Assembly: GCF_947492645.1 (NCBI RefSeq)
Contig: NZ_CANLMZ010000001.1
Coordinates: forward strand, 62,001 to 126,000
Source of the DNA: an uncultured Pontibacter sp.
GTDB lineage: Bacteria; Bacteroidota; Bacteroidia; Cytophagales; Hymenobacteraceae
Direction of reading: 5' to 3'
Length of the DNA: 64,000 nucleotides
Under the pieces are notes generated by a model. That model ran no database searches. It was not told the DNA's origin and saw only the letters and a program-made list of their open reading frames with translations. Numbering within the stretch: position 1 is the stretch's first letter; every line of letters starts with the position of its first letter. Positions 42,890 through 52,010 of this stretch are shown piece by piece. A program made the translations under genes and the position numbers.

Positions 42890-45508
42890 ATGAAGTTATT
42901 CGGAGATAGTATAAAAGCAAAGGTTGTAGTTGGGTTTGGGCTTGCCATAAGTATGGTAATTGTCGCTATCTACTTTACTTACGCCAGCTTTACACAGCTT
43001 CTAAATTCTGTAGACGAGCTATCTAAACCTAATGTAAAGCTTTCGGGTCTGCACCAAACGCTGTCCACTATCTCGGCGGCAGAAAGCTCTATCCGGACCT
43101 ATACGCTAACCACCAACGACCGTCACTTTAAATCTTACTTAAGCCACCTGGATACGATTGAAAGCCAGCTGGATACCCTGCGCACGCTAATGCAAGGCAA
43201 TAGCAACGACATGGCAAAAATCGATTCTATTGCCGTACTGCTCAAGACAAAGCAAAGCAGCCTGCAACAATTTGTTTCGCTTAAAAAGGAGCAGCAGCGT
43301 TTAAATCTTTCCGATAAGGCCATGCGCCAGATTGCATCATCAGCCGAAGAAAAGCCGCTCTCAACTACTATCAGGCAACACACCACTACTACCATATCAG
43401 ACAGGCTGCCAGCTATCAAAGAGCCTGCAGAAATAAAACCGCAGCCACAACCTGAACCTGAAGAGGATAAAAGGGGATTCTTCAGCAAATTGTTCTCTAA
43501 GAAAGAGAAGGAAGCTCAGAAATCTGCCGCACCGCCCCAGGTGATTATACCCGAAATAAACGTTACCCGGGAGATTGAAGTAGACACAAACAAACTACTA
43601 ACGCCTGTTGCACAGCTGGCAAAAGTGCGCCGCATACTAAACGATGTAAAGCGCGAGGCTGAAAAGAAAGAGGCCATACTACAAGCCCGTGAACTTGCAC
43701 TACTGCACCAGGACAAGCAGATAATGGACCAGATCCGGACAATGATGTACGAGCTGGAGCAACGGGAGCAGGCACAATCGGAGCTTAACCTGGTGCGTGC
43801 CCGCACAGAAGCCAAAAAAACATCCACTATACTTTTAATTGTAGGCATCATAGGTTTAGGCAGCGGCATAGCATTTATACTAGTTATTCTGCGCGATATT
43901 ACTCTCAGCAACAACTACAAATCCAGCCTGATAAGGGCACAGAAACAATCGGTGCAGCTAGCGCGTGCTAAAGAGGCTTTTGTGGCGAACATGAGCCACG
44001 AAATGCGCACTCCGCTTAACGTTATACTTGGCTTTACACAACAGATGCGACACACGCCCCTGCAACAGCAGCAGCAGGAGCATGTAACGGCCATCAACAG
44101 CGCAGGCCAGCACCTGCTGCACATTGTAAACGATGTACTGGACCTGTCTAAGATAGAGGCCGGCAAACTGAACATCAATCCTGTGCCTTTTAGCTTAAAG
44201 CAGTTGCTAACAGAGCTAGAGCAAGCTTTTACCCTGAAAGCATCCAGCAAAGCTGTAAACTTTAGCTGCCAGATATCAGATACTATGCCTGATGCCCTGG
44301 AAGGCGATGTGCTACGCATAAAGCAAGTGCTTTTTAACCTGGTTGATAATGCCATTAAATTTACACACGAAGGCCATGTGCAGGTTAACGTTACACTAAA
44401 GAGCCAACGCCGCAGCCGCATTACCACCTGCATAACAGTAAACGATACAGGTATCGGTATTGACAAGGAGCGCCTGCAGCATGTGTTCGGAGAATTTAAC
44501 CAGGCCGATGACTCAATACTGCGCAAGTATGGTGGCACCGGCCTTGGACTTTCTATCAGCAAGAAGTTAGTAGAGATGCAGGGAGGCACCTTAGCAGTTG
44601 CCAGCGAGACAGGCAAGGGTACTACATTTACCATGGTGCTGCCTCTACTGATGGCCAGGCAGGCCATAGAGGCACCAGCCAAAGCTATACTTGCGCCAAG
44701 CTCTTTTAACGGTTACACCGCTTTAGTAGTAGATGATGATGCATTTAGCCGCACCCTTTGTGAGTTAATGCTAAGCAGATGGGGCATGCGCGTGCTTCTT
44801 GCAAATGATGGCCACAAAGCGCTGGAACTTGTAAAGCAACACAAATTTGATGTTGTTTTAACAGATTTGCAGTTACCCGGTGTTAGTGGAAAAACTGTTT
44901 CCAGGGCTATCCGGAAGTATGATAAAAAAGTACCTGTCGTGGCTTTGTCAGCGAACATATTAAGCAACGATCCTGATTTTTTCAAAGGCTCTGCCATTAC
45001 CGGCCATTTATTAAAGCCCTTCACCGAACTGGAGATGCACCAACTGCTGGCCAGGGTTCTGCCCGCCACCGTAACACCTGCTGTTTTTGATGATAGTAGT
45101 ATAAACGCTGAACCCATAGAAGCAGATGCTGAAGAGCCTCTTTATACATTGGAAGAAACGAAGCGTTTTACCGGTACCGACTCTCAAATACTCGCGATGG
45201 TGCTAGAGGTGCTGCTAACAGACCAGGAACAAAATTTGGCAAAACTAAAGGAACATGCTGATGCTGCGGATTGGCAAAAAGTTGGAGCGGTCGCACACAA
45301 GATGATCACGGGCTTCAGGCAATTAAAAGCAGCTACTGTAGTGCCTCACCTTGAGGTGCTGGAACAGGTACTACATGTTTCGGATGCAGATACGTCGGCT
45401 TTACCAACAGCTGTAAAACAAGTACAGCTAAATGCCACCATAGTACTGCGCGCCTTGCATCAGGAATTGGAAAGTATAAAACAATTGGCAGAACAACAGG
45501 CTGTATAG
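42890..45508 (+). CDS. Hybrid sensor histidine kinase with receiver and HPt domains
   Basis: An 872-aa membrane phosphorelay kinase. A helix at about 10-31 and another at about 308-332 bracket a sensory region of about 275 residues that includes a basic, Pro-rich segment (DKRGFFSKLFSKKEKEAQK) and coiled coil. Then HisKA with His370 in NMSHEMRTPLN, HATPase with VDNAIKFTHEG, DTGIGID and GGTGLGLSIS, a receiver with Asp659 in VVLTDLQLP, and an HPt with His803 in AVAHKMITGFRQL. All relay residues are intact. It ends 3 bp from the convergent NtrC-type regulator, its likely partner. Confidence 0.95.
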   Translation: MKLFGDSIKAKVVVGFGLAISMVIVAIYFTYASFTQLLNSVDELSKPNVKLSGLHQTLSTISAAESSIRTYTLTTNDRHFKSYLSHLDTIESQLDTLRTLMQGNSNDMAKIDSIAVLLKTKQSSLQQFVSLKKEQQRLNLSDKAMRQIASSAEEKPLSTTIRQHTTTTISDRLPAIKEPAEIKPQPQPEPEEDKRGFFSKLFSKKEKEAQKSAAPPQVIIPEINVTREIEVDTNKLLTPVAQLAKVRRILNDVKREAEKKEAILQARELALLHQDKQIMDQIRTMMYELEQREQAQSELNLVRARTEAKKTSTILLIVGIIGLGSGIAFILVILRDITLSNNYKSSLIRAQKQSVQLARAKEAFVANMSHEMRTPLNVILGFTQQMRHTPLQQQQQEHVTAINSAGQHLLHIVNDVLDLSKIEAGKLNINPVPFSLKQLLTELEQAFTLKASSKAVNFSCQISDTMPDALEGDVLRIKQVLFNLVDNAIKFTHEGHVQVNVTLKSQRRSRITTCITVNDTGIGIDKERLQHVFGEFNQADDSILRKYGGTGLGLSISKKLVEMQGGTLAVASETGKGTTFTMVLPLLMARQAIEAPAKAILAPSSFNGYTALVVDDDAFSRTLCELMLSRWGMRVLLANDGHKALELVKQHKFDVVLTDLQLPGVSGKTVSRAIRKYDKKVPVVALSANILSNDPDFFKGSAITGHLLKPFTELEMHQLLARVLPATVTPAVFDDSSINAEPIEADAEEPLYTLEETKRFTGTDSQILAMVLEVLLTDQEQNLAKLKEHADAADWQKVGAVAHKMITGFRQLKAATVVPHLEVLEQVLHVSDADTSALPTAVKQVQLNATIVLRALHQELESIKQLAEQQAV

Positions 45509-45511
45509 AGT

Positions 45512-46876
45512 TTAAGCGTCTATATCGTAAATTTTAAGTTTGTTGTATAGCGTTTTACGGTCAATTTTCAGCAAGCGTGCCGCCTTCGATTTATTATACC
45601 GCACTTGCTCCAGCGTCTTTAGTATCAGCTCCCGCTCATTGCGCTCGGTTATACTTTTAAGATCTGTTTCCACATGGTCTGGCAGCACATTTATACTTGC
45701 ATCTGCTGCTTTAGCCACAGGCACATAGTTCACTACCTCCGGCGGCAACACCTGCGTCGTAATCACATCAGCCTTGGTAAGCAAAACAGCCCGCTTAATT
45801 ACATTCTTAAGTTCGCGTAAATTGCCTGGCCAACTGTAGTTAAGCAGAACCTCTTCGGCTGCGGTATCAAACCCTATAATGTTTTTCTCCAGTTCCTGAT
45901 TTGCATGGTATAAAAAGTGCCGGGCAAAAAGCAGCACGTCTCCATTACGGGCACGCAAGGGAGGTATATTTATCTTAAACTCGTTTAGGCGATGGTAGAG
46001 GTCTTCCCGGAACTGGCCTTTGCTAATTGCCAGCGCCAGGTCTTCGTTTGTAGCGGCAATCACACGCACATTAACATCCATATCGGTGGTACTGCCAATT
46101 TTACGGATTTTACGCTCCTGCAGGGCACGCAGTAGCTTTACCTGCACCTCATAAGGCAGGTTTCCGATTTCATCCAAAAACAAGGTACCGCCATCGGCAG
46201 CCTCAAACTGCCCCTTCTGGTCTGCAAGTGCTCCAGTAAAGGCTCCTTTTACATAACCGAACAACTCGCTTCCGGCTAACTCTCTGGATAAAGTGCCGCA
46301 GTCTATCGCTGCAAATGGTTTGTGTCGCCGCTTGCTGTTCTCATGTATGGTGCGGGCAACATACTCTTTGCCTGTGCCACTCTCCCCCTCAATAATTACC
46401 GACAAATTGGTAGGCGCTACTAGCTGTATAAACTCCTCTATCTGGGCTGATTCAGGGCTTTGACCGTGCACGTACTCCGCGTTAGCAGATGGCTGTTGCT
46501 CCGGCTGCGCGTACGCTTTCTTTTTAAGGGCGTTTTGCACCAGCAGCAATGTCTCATCGGGGTTAATGGGCTTTGTAAGGTATTCCAAAGCTCCCATTTT
46601 AATGGCTCTTACGGCAGTTTTTATATCCGCGTAAGTTGTCATCAGGATAACAGGAGTTGCCGGCGATATCACTTTGATCATACTTAGCAATTCCAACCCA
46701 TCTTTATCTGGTAACCTGAAATCAGTAAGCACTAAATCAAATGTGTGCTCTCGGAGCAATTTTAGTCCCTCTTCTGCGCTGTGTGCTTCTTGCACCTGGT
46801 ACTGCTGTCGCTTCAGGAAAGCACTTAGCATCAGGCAAAAGGCGGGATCGTCGTCTATAACGAGTATATGTGGCAT
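45512..46876 (-). CDS. NtrC-family sigma-54 response regulator
   Basis: A 454-aa response regulator that activates sigma-54 promoters. Receiver with phosphoacceptor Asp52 in [13 protein letters not shown]+ domain with Walker A GESGTGKE (164-171), the sigma-54 contact loop GAFTGA (211-216) and Walker [12 protein letters not shown]-terminal Fis-type helix-turn-helix [20 protein letters not shown]. It is tail-to-tail with the hybrid kinase (3 bp). The pairing is inferred from adjacency. Targets are unknown; I found no convincing -24/-12 promoter in this window. Confidence 0.96.
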   Translation of the reverse strand: MPHILVIDDDPAFCLMLSAFLKRQQYQVQEAHSAEEGLKLLREHTFDLVLTDFRLPDKDGLELLSMIKVISPATPVILMTTYADIKTAVRAIKMGALEYLTKPINPDETLLLVQNALKKKAYAQPEQQPSANAEYVHGQSPESAQIEEFIQLVAPTNLSVIIEGESGTGKEYVARTIHENSKRRHKPFAAIDCGTLSRELAGSELFGYVKGAFTGALADQKGQFEAADGGTLFLDEIGNLPYEVQVKLLRALQERKIRKIGSTTDMDVNVRVIAATNEDLALAISKGQFREDLYHRLNEFKINIPPLRARNGDVLLFARHFLYHANQELEKNIIGFDTAAEEVLLNYSWPGNLRELKNVIKRAVLLTKADVITTQVLPPEVVNYVPVAKAADASINVLPDHVETDLKSITERNERELILKTLEQVRYNKSKAARLLKIDRKTLYNKLKIYDIDA

Positions 46877-47031
46877 AAGGGCGGCAGAAAATTCGTATTA
46901 CTTGCTCAAATAGCATATCCTTAAACAGCAATATGCTGCTTAAGGTTGTAAAACATTATTCTGGGTGGTTAGCTATACTATGTAGTTATAGTTTAATAAG
47001 GCTACTGTAAAATCGAAATGGGCTTAAAACA

Positions 47032-47062
47032 GAAAAAGCCCCCGCGCCAACGGAAGCTTTCT
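47032..47062 (-). terminator. Terminator of the small-protein unit 47110-47740
   Basis: On the minus strand GCTTCCG, a 6-nt loop, CGGGGGC with two G-U pairs, then TTTTTCT. It lies about 47 nt after the stop of the small ORF at 47110 rather than after the gene at 47384, so the transcript should cover both. Confidence 0.6.
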
Positions 47063-47109
47063 CTTTATAACTTATATATGAATGGCATTAGCCACTTAAC
47101 TGGCTTATC

Positions 47110-47340
47110 TCAACAGCCTTTGTTACTAACAGCTATGCAACATTGTTGCAGCACGTAGGCATTTACAAAGGCTGGTAAAAATTTATGAGTTTCGCCAGCT
47201 CTTAGATCTCTGCTTCTACAGTCGATCTTAGCAAATCCTGGCGGGGCGTTGGGCTTCGCTGTATGCTGCGCCGGACTAGCCACAATTGCGGTTGGCCCAT
47301 GTTGTGCAGCTGCAACAGCTAAAACACTTTTTTGTATCAT
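47110..47340 (-). CDS. Possible small protein, Cys-containing
   Basis: A 76-aa ORF starting MIQKSVLAVAAAQHGPTAIV and ending NKGC, with four cysteines (DCRSR, QQCC and the terminal C). No signal peptide or known domain is seen. Support: 43 bp after the secreted gene at 47384, plausible translation start in AT-rich context, and a terminator 47 nt downstream of it on the same strand. Against it: unusual composition and no recognised relatives. The double Cys and terminal Cys could point to a modified peptide, but nothing here encodes a maturation enzyme. Confidence 0.42.
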   Translation of the reverse strand: MIQKSVLAVAAAQHGPTAIVASPAQHTAKPNAPPGFAKIDCRSRDLRAGETHKFLPAFVNAYVLQQCCIAVSNKGC

Positions 47341-47383
47341 AATTTATCAGTTAATGCTTTTTAAATATTCTAGTTCATGAGCC

Positions 47384-47740
47384 TTACTGTCGGCCCGAAA
47401 CCAGCTTTCCGTTTCTATAGAAGCGGGCTACTGTTCTCTTACGCTCTGTATTGGTGAGGTATACTTCGTACATTGGCTTCGGGTCTGCTTGTTGAACAGA
47501 GGCTTTAACCATGTATACTTCGCTTACGTTCCATTCTCTCAACTCATTACTTTTCAGAGCTTGCTTTACAGCCTTTGGTAAATCATCTTTACCAATTTTC
47601 TCTTTGCCCGGCTCTTGAGGCACACCCTGCAGCGCACCTTCGGGCAATTGCGATGATGCCGCAAACGGAGCCTGTGCCTTTGCACCAGAAAAAACTCCAA
47701 CTGCTACTAACACAATAACAAGAGCAAATATTTTATTCAT
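47384..47740 (-). CDS. Small secreted protein of unknown function
   Basis: A 118-aa protein. The start at ATG 47740 gives MNKIFALVIVLVAVGVFSGAKAQ, a good signal peptide; the frame to 47758 adds six residues. The mature protein has a Pro/Gly-rich linker then a small alpha-beta domain (LPKAVKQALKSNELREW, VSEVYMVKASVQQADP, MYEVYLTNTERKRTVARFYR). The layout resembles the small PepSY-like or BLIP-like secreted proteins of Bacteroidota, but I cannot assign a family firmly. Upstream at 47741-48035 (295 bp) it is divergent from polA. Confidence 0.78.
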   Translation of the reverse strand: MNKIFALVIVLVAVGVFSGAKAQAPFAASSQLPEGALQGVPQEPGKEKIGKDDLPKAVKQALKSNELREWNVSEVYMVKASVQQADPKPMYEVYLTNTERKRTVARFYRNGKLVSGRQ

Positions 47741-48013
47741 AAATCTATCGGCTATCATCAGATTTGATTCTCTCTAAAGAAGAACCATGCCAAATAAGTT
47801 CACAAAAAATAAACTGCTTAAAATAAGCCAATTACAGCACAAATACTTCCCAAACCATAATTCCACATCAGCCTAAAAGTGTGGAAAAATTCTACACTTT
47901 GTGGGACAGTACCCCAATGTGTACTACCAACAACAGGTGCAGGTAAAACAATTTTCATTCTTTCCCTTATTTACTCTGTAAGCAATCTATTGCCAACACA
48001 GAACAAACACTAT

Positions 48014-48021
48014 TAAAATTG
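48014..48021 (+). promoter_or_regulatory. Candidate -7 box of polA
   Basis: TAAAATTG matches TAnnTTTG at all but one position, with TTG at 47990-47992 spaced 21 nt upstream. It would give a leader of only about 10 nt before the ATG at 48036. Confidence 0.3.
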
Positions 48022-48035
48022 ATTAAATTAGCCGC

Positions 48036-50885
48036 ATGAGTGAACCACGCAAGAAACTGTTTCTGCTAGATGCCCTAGCGCTGATATACCGTGCCCATTT
48101 TGCTTTCAGCAAAAATCCGCGCATCAACTCCAAAGGCATGAATACCGGTGCCGCCTTAGGCTTTACCAACACGTTGGTGGAGGTGCTGCAAAAAGAGAAA
48201 CCTACCCACATTGGAGTGGCATTTGATTCGGCGGCAAAAACGTTCAGACACGACAACTTTGCTGCTTATAAGGCTAACCGCCAGGCAATGCCCGAAGACA
48301 TATCATTGGCTATACCTTACTGCAAAAAAATTGTAGAAGCCTTTAATATTCCGGTGCTGATCATGGATGGCTACGAGGCCGATGACATTATCGGCACGCT
48401 TGCCTGCAAAGCCGAGAAAGAAGGCTTTGACGTGTATATGATGACACCGGACAAGGATTACTGCCAGCTGGTAACTGACCACATCTTTTTATACAAGCCG
48501 GCTTTTATGGGCAACGCCATCGAAGTACTGGATGTGCAGAAGGTGCTGCAAAAATGGGAAATTGAACGTGTAGAACAGGTAATAGACATACTTGGTTTGC
48601 AAGGCGATGCTGTGGATAATATACCAGGCATACCAGGCATTGGCGAGAAAACGGCTAAAACACTTATACAGCGTTTTGGCTCTGTAGAAAACCTTATTGC
48701 CAATGCTGACCAGCTTAAAGGGAAGCAGAAGGAAAACGTGGTTAACTTTGCGGATCAGGGCATGATGTCTAAAGAGCTTGCTACCATACACCGCGATGTA
48801 CCGATTACTTATAGTGCTGAAGCGCTGCACTACGATGGACCCAACGAAGAACAGATAACCGAACTTTTTGCTGAGTTGGAGTTCAGGCAACTGGCACAGC
48901 GTGTATTGGGCCAGACCTTGGCAGCAGCTACTACTACCACAACTGCACGGCCTGCAGCTCGAAAAGGCAAGGCTACGTCATCTTCCCAAACATCCCTTTT
49001 TGATGGCCCTGCTACTGATGTAACAGAGGCAGAAGCAACAGGAGAAGCTATACCGGCAATGATGCGAAGTATAAAAACTACGCAGCAGGATTATCACCTC
49101 ATTAACACACCAGAGCGGCGCGAGAGCCTGCTAAAGTACCTCTTAAAGCAAGACGAAATATCCTTTGATACTGAAACCACAAGTATAGACCCGATAACTG
49201 CCGCATTGGTGGGCATGTCTTTTTGCTACCGCCCTGGAGAGGCGTATTATGTACCTGTGCCGCACAACAACCTGGAAGAGGCGCAGCGCATTGTAGAGGA
49301 GTTTAAGCCTGTGCTGGAGTCTCCTAACATTGCCAAAGTAGGCCAGAACATCAAGTATGACATACTGGTGATGAAGAACTACAAGGTGGAAGTACAGGGG
49401 CCGATATTCGATACGATGCTGGCCCACTACCTGCTGGAGCCCGAAATGCGCCACAATATGGATGTGCTGGCCGAAACATACCTTAACTACAGCCCTGTGC
49501 CTATTACAGACCTTATTGGGGCGAAAGGTAAAAACCAGAAAACAATGGCCGACCTTGCTCCTGAAGATGTAAAGGACTATGCCTGCGAGGATGCTGATAT
49601 TACGTTACAGCTGAAGTTATACTTTGAGCCGCTGCTGCAGGAGCAGGGCCTGATGAAGCTTTTTAATAATGTAGAGAACCCGCTGGTACAAGTATTGGCC
49701 GATGTCGAAAAGGAAGGCATAAGTATAGACTCTAATGCCCTTGCAGATATTTCGGAGCAGCTGGAGGCAGAGATTACTACTATTGAAAAGCGTATCTTTG
49801 AGATTGCGGGCGAGCAATTTAACATTGGATCACCAAAACAGTTGGGCGAGATACTGTTTGATAAGCTGGAACTGCACGGTAAATCCAAAATCAAGAAAAC
49901 AAAAACCGGCCAATATGCTACCGGTGAAGAAATACTTATTAAACTGGCTGGCGAGCACGAAATTGTAAGGCTTATACTTGACCATCGCCAGCTTACAAAA
50001 CTGAAGTCTACGTACGTGGATGCGCTTCCGCAGCTGGTGTGCGAACTTGATGGCCGCGTGCATACGTCCTTTAACCAGGCGGTGACTGCTACTGGACGCC
50101 TAAGCTCCACCAATCCAAACCTGCAGAACATCCCGATAAGAACGGAGAGAGGCCGTGAGATACGCAAAGCCTTTGTGCCGCGCAACAGCGACCACCTTAT
50201 CATATCTGCGGACTATTCCCAAATAGAGCTGCGCATTATGGCTGATTTTAGCGGAGACCCTACCATGAAAGAGGCTTTCCGGAACGGACAGGATATCCAC
50301 GCCTCTACGGCTAGCAAGGTGTTTCATGTGCCGCTGGAGCAGGTAGACAGCGAAATGCGCCGCAAAGCTAAAACGGTGAATTTCGGCATTATTTACGGCA
50401 TATCAGCTTTTGGATTGGCAGAGCGCTTAGGTATACCACGCCGCGAGGCCGCCGATATCATTGAGGCATATTTCCAGGAGTTTCCGGCGGTAAAGGAGTA
50501 CATGGATAACACCATTGAGAAAGCGCGTGAACTGGAGTATGCCGAAACCATTTTGGGGCGCCGCCGCTACCTCCGCGACATTAACTCCCGCAACGCAACG
50601 ATACGCGCCTTTGCCGAGCGTAATGCTATAAACGCACCAATACAAGGCACAGCCGCCGACATCATCAAAATAGCCATGATTAACATAAATGAATACCTGA
50701 AGCAGGAGAAACTAAAAACGCGCATGATCCTGCAGGTGCATGACGAACTTTTGTTTGATGCCCCTAAGGAGGAGGTAGCGGTGGTGACGCCTAAAATTGT
50801 AGAGCTTATGACAAATGCCCTGCAACTTAGCGTGCCGATGGAAGTTGGCTTGGGCGTTGGCGAAAACTGGCTGGAGGCACACTAA
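48036..50885 (+). CDS. polA: DNA polymerase I
   Basis: A 949-aa repair and Okazaki-fragment polymerase. 5'-3' exonuclease/flap domain (about 1-295: FLLDALALIYRAHFAF, DGYEADDIIGTLA, GIPGIGEKTAKTLI); an Ala/Thr-rich linker; 3'-5' exonuclease (about 345-530) with the catalytic acids intact in SFDTETTS, QNIKYDILV and ACEDADITLQL, so proofreading should work; and polymerase domain with motif A SADYSQIELRIMA, motif B RRKAKTVNFGIIYG and motif C VHDELLFD. Single gene with a very strong terminator at 50922-50978. Confidence 0.97.
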   Translation: MSEPRKKLFLLDALALIYRAHFAFSKNPRINSKGMNTGAALGFTNTLVEVLQKEKPTHIGVAFDSAAKTFRHDNFAAYKANRQAMPEDISLAIPYCKKIVEAFNIPVLIMDGYEADDIIGTLACKAEKEGFDVYMMTPDKDYCQLVTDHIFLYKPAFMGNAIEVLDVQKVLQKWEIERVEQVIDILGLQGDAVDNIPGIPGIGEKTAKTLIQRFGSVENLIANADQLKGKQKENVVNFADQGMMSKELATIHRDVPITYSAEALHYDGPNEEQITELFAELEFRQLAQRVLGQTLAAATTTTTARPAARKGKATSSSQTSLFDGPATDVTEAEATGEAIPAMMRSIKTTQQDYHLINTPERRESLLKYLLKQDEISFDTETTSIDPITAALVGMSFCYRPGEAYYVPVPHNNLEEAQRIVEEFKPVLESPNIAKVGQNIKYDILVMKNYKVEVQGPIFDTMLAHYLLEPEMRHNMDVLAETYLNYSPVPITDLIGAKGKNQKTMADLAPEDVKDYACEDADITLQLKLYFEPLLQEQGLMKLFNNVENPLVQVLADVEKEGISIDSNALADISEQLEAEITTIEKRIFEIAGEQFNIGSPKQLGEILFDKLELHGKSKIKKTKTGQYATGEEILIKLAGEHEIVRLILDHRQLTKLKSTYVDALPQLVCELDGRVHTSFNQAVTATGRLSSTNPNLQNIPIRTERGREIRKAFVPRNSDHLIISADYSQIELRIMADFSGDPTMKEAFRNGQDIHASTASKVFHVPLEQVDSEMRRKAKTVNFGIIYGISAFGLAERLGIPRREAADIIEAYFQEFPAVKEYMDNTIEKARELEYAETILGRRRYLRDINSRNATIRAFAERNAINAPIQGTAADIIKIAMININEYLKQEKLKTRMILQVHDELLFDAPKEEVAVVTPKIVELMTNALQLSVPMEVGLGVGENWLEAH

Positions 50886-50921
50886 GGATTATAGCTTTCA
50901 GGATAAAGGCATAATCAAAGT

Positions 50922-50978
50922 AAAGTATAAAACATCAGAGGCGCTCTTGAACGGAGCGCCTCTGATGTTTTATACTTT
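50922..50978. terminator. Bidirectional terminator after polA
   Basis: A perfect 25-bp stem (arms starting AAAGTATAAAACATCAG and ending CTGATGTTTTATACTTT) with a 7-nt loop. Inverted heptamers AAGTATA/TATACTT form the base of the stem. It ends polA on the plus strand, and the right arm reaches to within 3 bp of the convergent gene stop at 50981. Confidence 0.92.
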
Positions 50979-50980
50979 GA

Positions 50981-51841
50981 CTAAGCCAGCTCCTGCAGCC
51001 ATTGCTGCGCTATTTGGCGTGCTGTGGTGGTGGCTTCTTTGCCAGCTCTGAAAGCCTTTTTCCAGTCCCTGGACTTCGCCTCAAAAGTTGGGTCCACGAA
51101 TTTCATTTTCCCCCTGCCATTATCTTTTAAAGCAGCATTAAAGTCAATGTCCTTGGTTTCGTTCAGAAACTGCTGCAACCGCTTTTTCACAAATACCTGC
51201 GCACTTGCCGGGTACTCCTTTTCCCACTTAACCATGTTTTCCTTGTAAGCTTCTTTCTCATAAGTATGGTTTTGAGCAGAGCCGGTTGCCAGCATCTTCA
51301 CCATTTCGCTGTTAGGGTTTTCGTACTCCTTTAGCTGCGCCTTTAATGTTGCCAGAGATTCCGCCATCATTTTTTTCATCTCAGCGTCCATCTTCGCCAT
51401 AGACTCCTCGGTGCTCTTTATACTTTTCTTCAGGTCTGTTACCATCTTGTTCCGTATGTCGGCTTCAGTCTCGGCAGGGGCGGGCTCCTGAGGCTTATGT
51501 TTTAGCCTTAGCGCCTCATACTCCTTCTTAAAGGCATCGCTTTGCGTGTGCTGTTTGGCATAAGCCATAGCGTCTTTCACAATGGCCGCCCTATCGCCTA
51601 CAGCTATACTTTTAATATTTCGGGCAGCTGAGTGCGCTAAGTAACCTTCTAAAATGGATCGGGAAATACTTTGGTCAGCTTCGGTTTGGCTCATGCCCAG
51701 GCGCTGAAATACGGCCTCGGATACGCTGCGCGTGGTGAAAGAGAATAAGCCAATGCATACTATAAAAATAACAATGGCTGAGACTAGAGACAAAATGCCT
51801 CTTCCTGTGCTCTCTGTTGGAGCAAAGTAACTTCTTTTCAT
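50981..51841 (-). CDS. Membrane-anchored helical protein of unknown function
   Basis: A 286-aa protein. The start at ATG 51841 (MKRSYFAPTESTGRGILSL) is preferred; the frame to 51877 adds 12 residues of no evident use. One membrane helix (about 17-40) is followed by a long charged helical domain with coiled-coil character (SIKSTEESMAKMDAEMKKMM) and a C-terminal globular part (FDP-like KFVDPTFEAKSRDWKKAFRA). I know no family. A -7 match TAAATTTG lies at 51875-51882. Function not assigned. Confidence 0.75.
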   Translation of the reverse strand: MKRSYFAPTESTGRGILSLVSAIVIFIVCIGLFSFTTRSVSEAVFQRLGMSQTEADQSISRSILEGYLAHSAARNIKSIAVGDRAAIVKDAMAYAKQHTQSDAFKKEYEALRLKHKPQEPAPAETEADIRNKMVTDLKKSIKSTEESMAKMDAEMKKMMAESLATLKAQLKEYENPNSEMVKMLATGSAQNHTYEKEAYKENMVKWEKEYPASAQVFVKKRLQQFLNETKDIDFNAALKDNGRGKMKFVDPTFEAKSRDWKKAFRAGKEATTTARQIAQQWLQELA

Positions 51842-51874
51842 AGTTTTGTAGGTTTGGTAGTTATATATAAAAGA

Positions 51875-51882
51875 CAAATTTA
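51875..51882 (-). promoter_or_regulatory. Candidate -7 box of the 51841 gene
   Basis: The minus strand reads TAAATTTG, an exact TAnnTTTG, giving a leader of about 30 nt before ATG 51841. It also shows that the longer ORF start at 51877 would fall inside the promoter. No TTTG at the -33 spacing is seen. Confidence 0.35.
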
Positions 51883-51957
51883 TAAGTATAAATTTATAAA
51901 TTATACTAACTAAGGATGCTTTTTAGCGAACGGAGGAAAACACAGGATAAAGCAAAC

Positions 51958-51990
51958 AAAAAAGGCACCCCGGTTTGAGGTGCCTTTTTT
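51958..51990 (-). terminator. Terminator of the FadL-SGNH operon
   Basis: AAAAAAGGCACC, 9-nt loop, GGTGCCTTTTTT: a perfect 12-bp stem with T-runs on both strands, 20 bp after the SGNH gene stop at 52011. Confidence 0.9.
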
Positions 51991-52010
51991 ATAACTTAAA
52001 CTTCTGTTAA

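Noticed and set aside
43915..44682. 255-codon ORF antisense to the histidine kinase
   Set aside because: It mirrors the conserved kinase core, is rich in Ser/Leu/Cys and has no domain; the sense gene with intact motifs explains it.
49577..50203. 208-codon ORF antisense to polA
   Set aside because: Shadow of the conserved polymerase domain in a GC-richer gene; Ser/Arg-rich with no recognisable fold.
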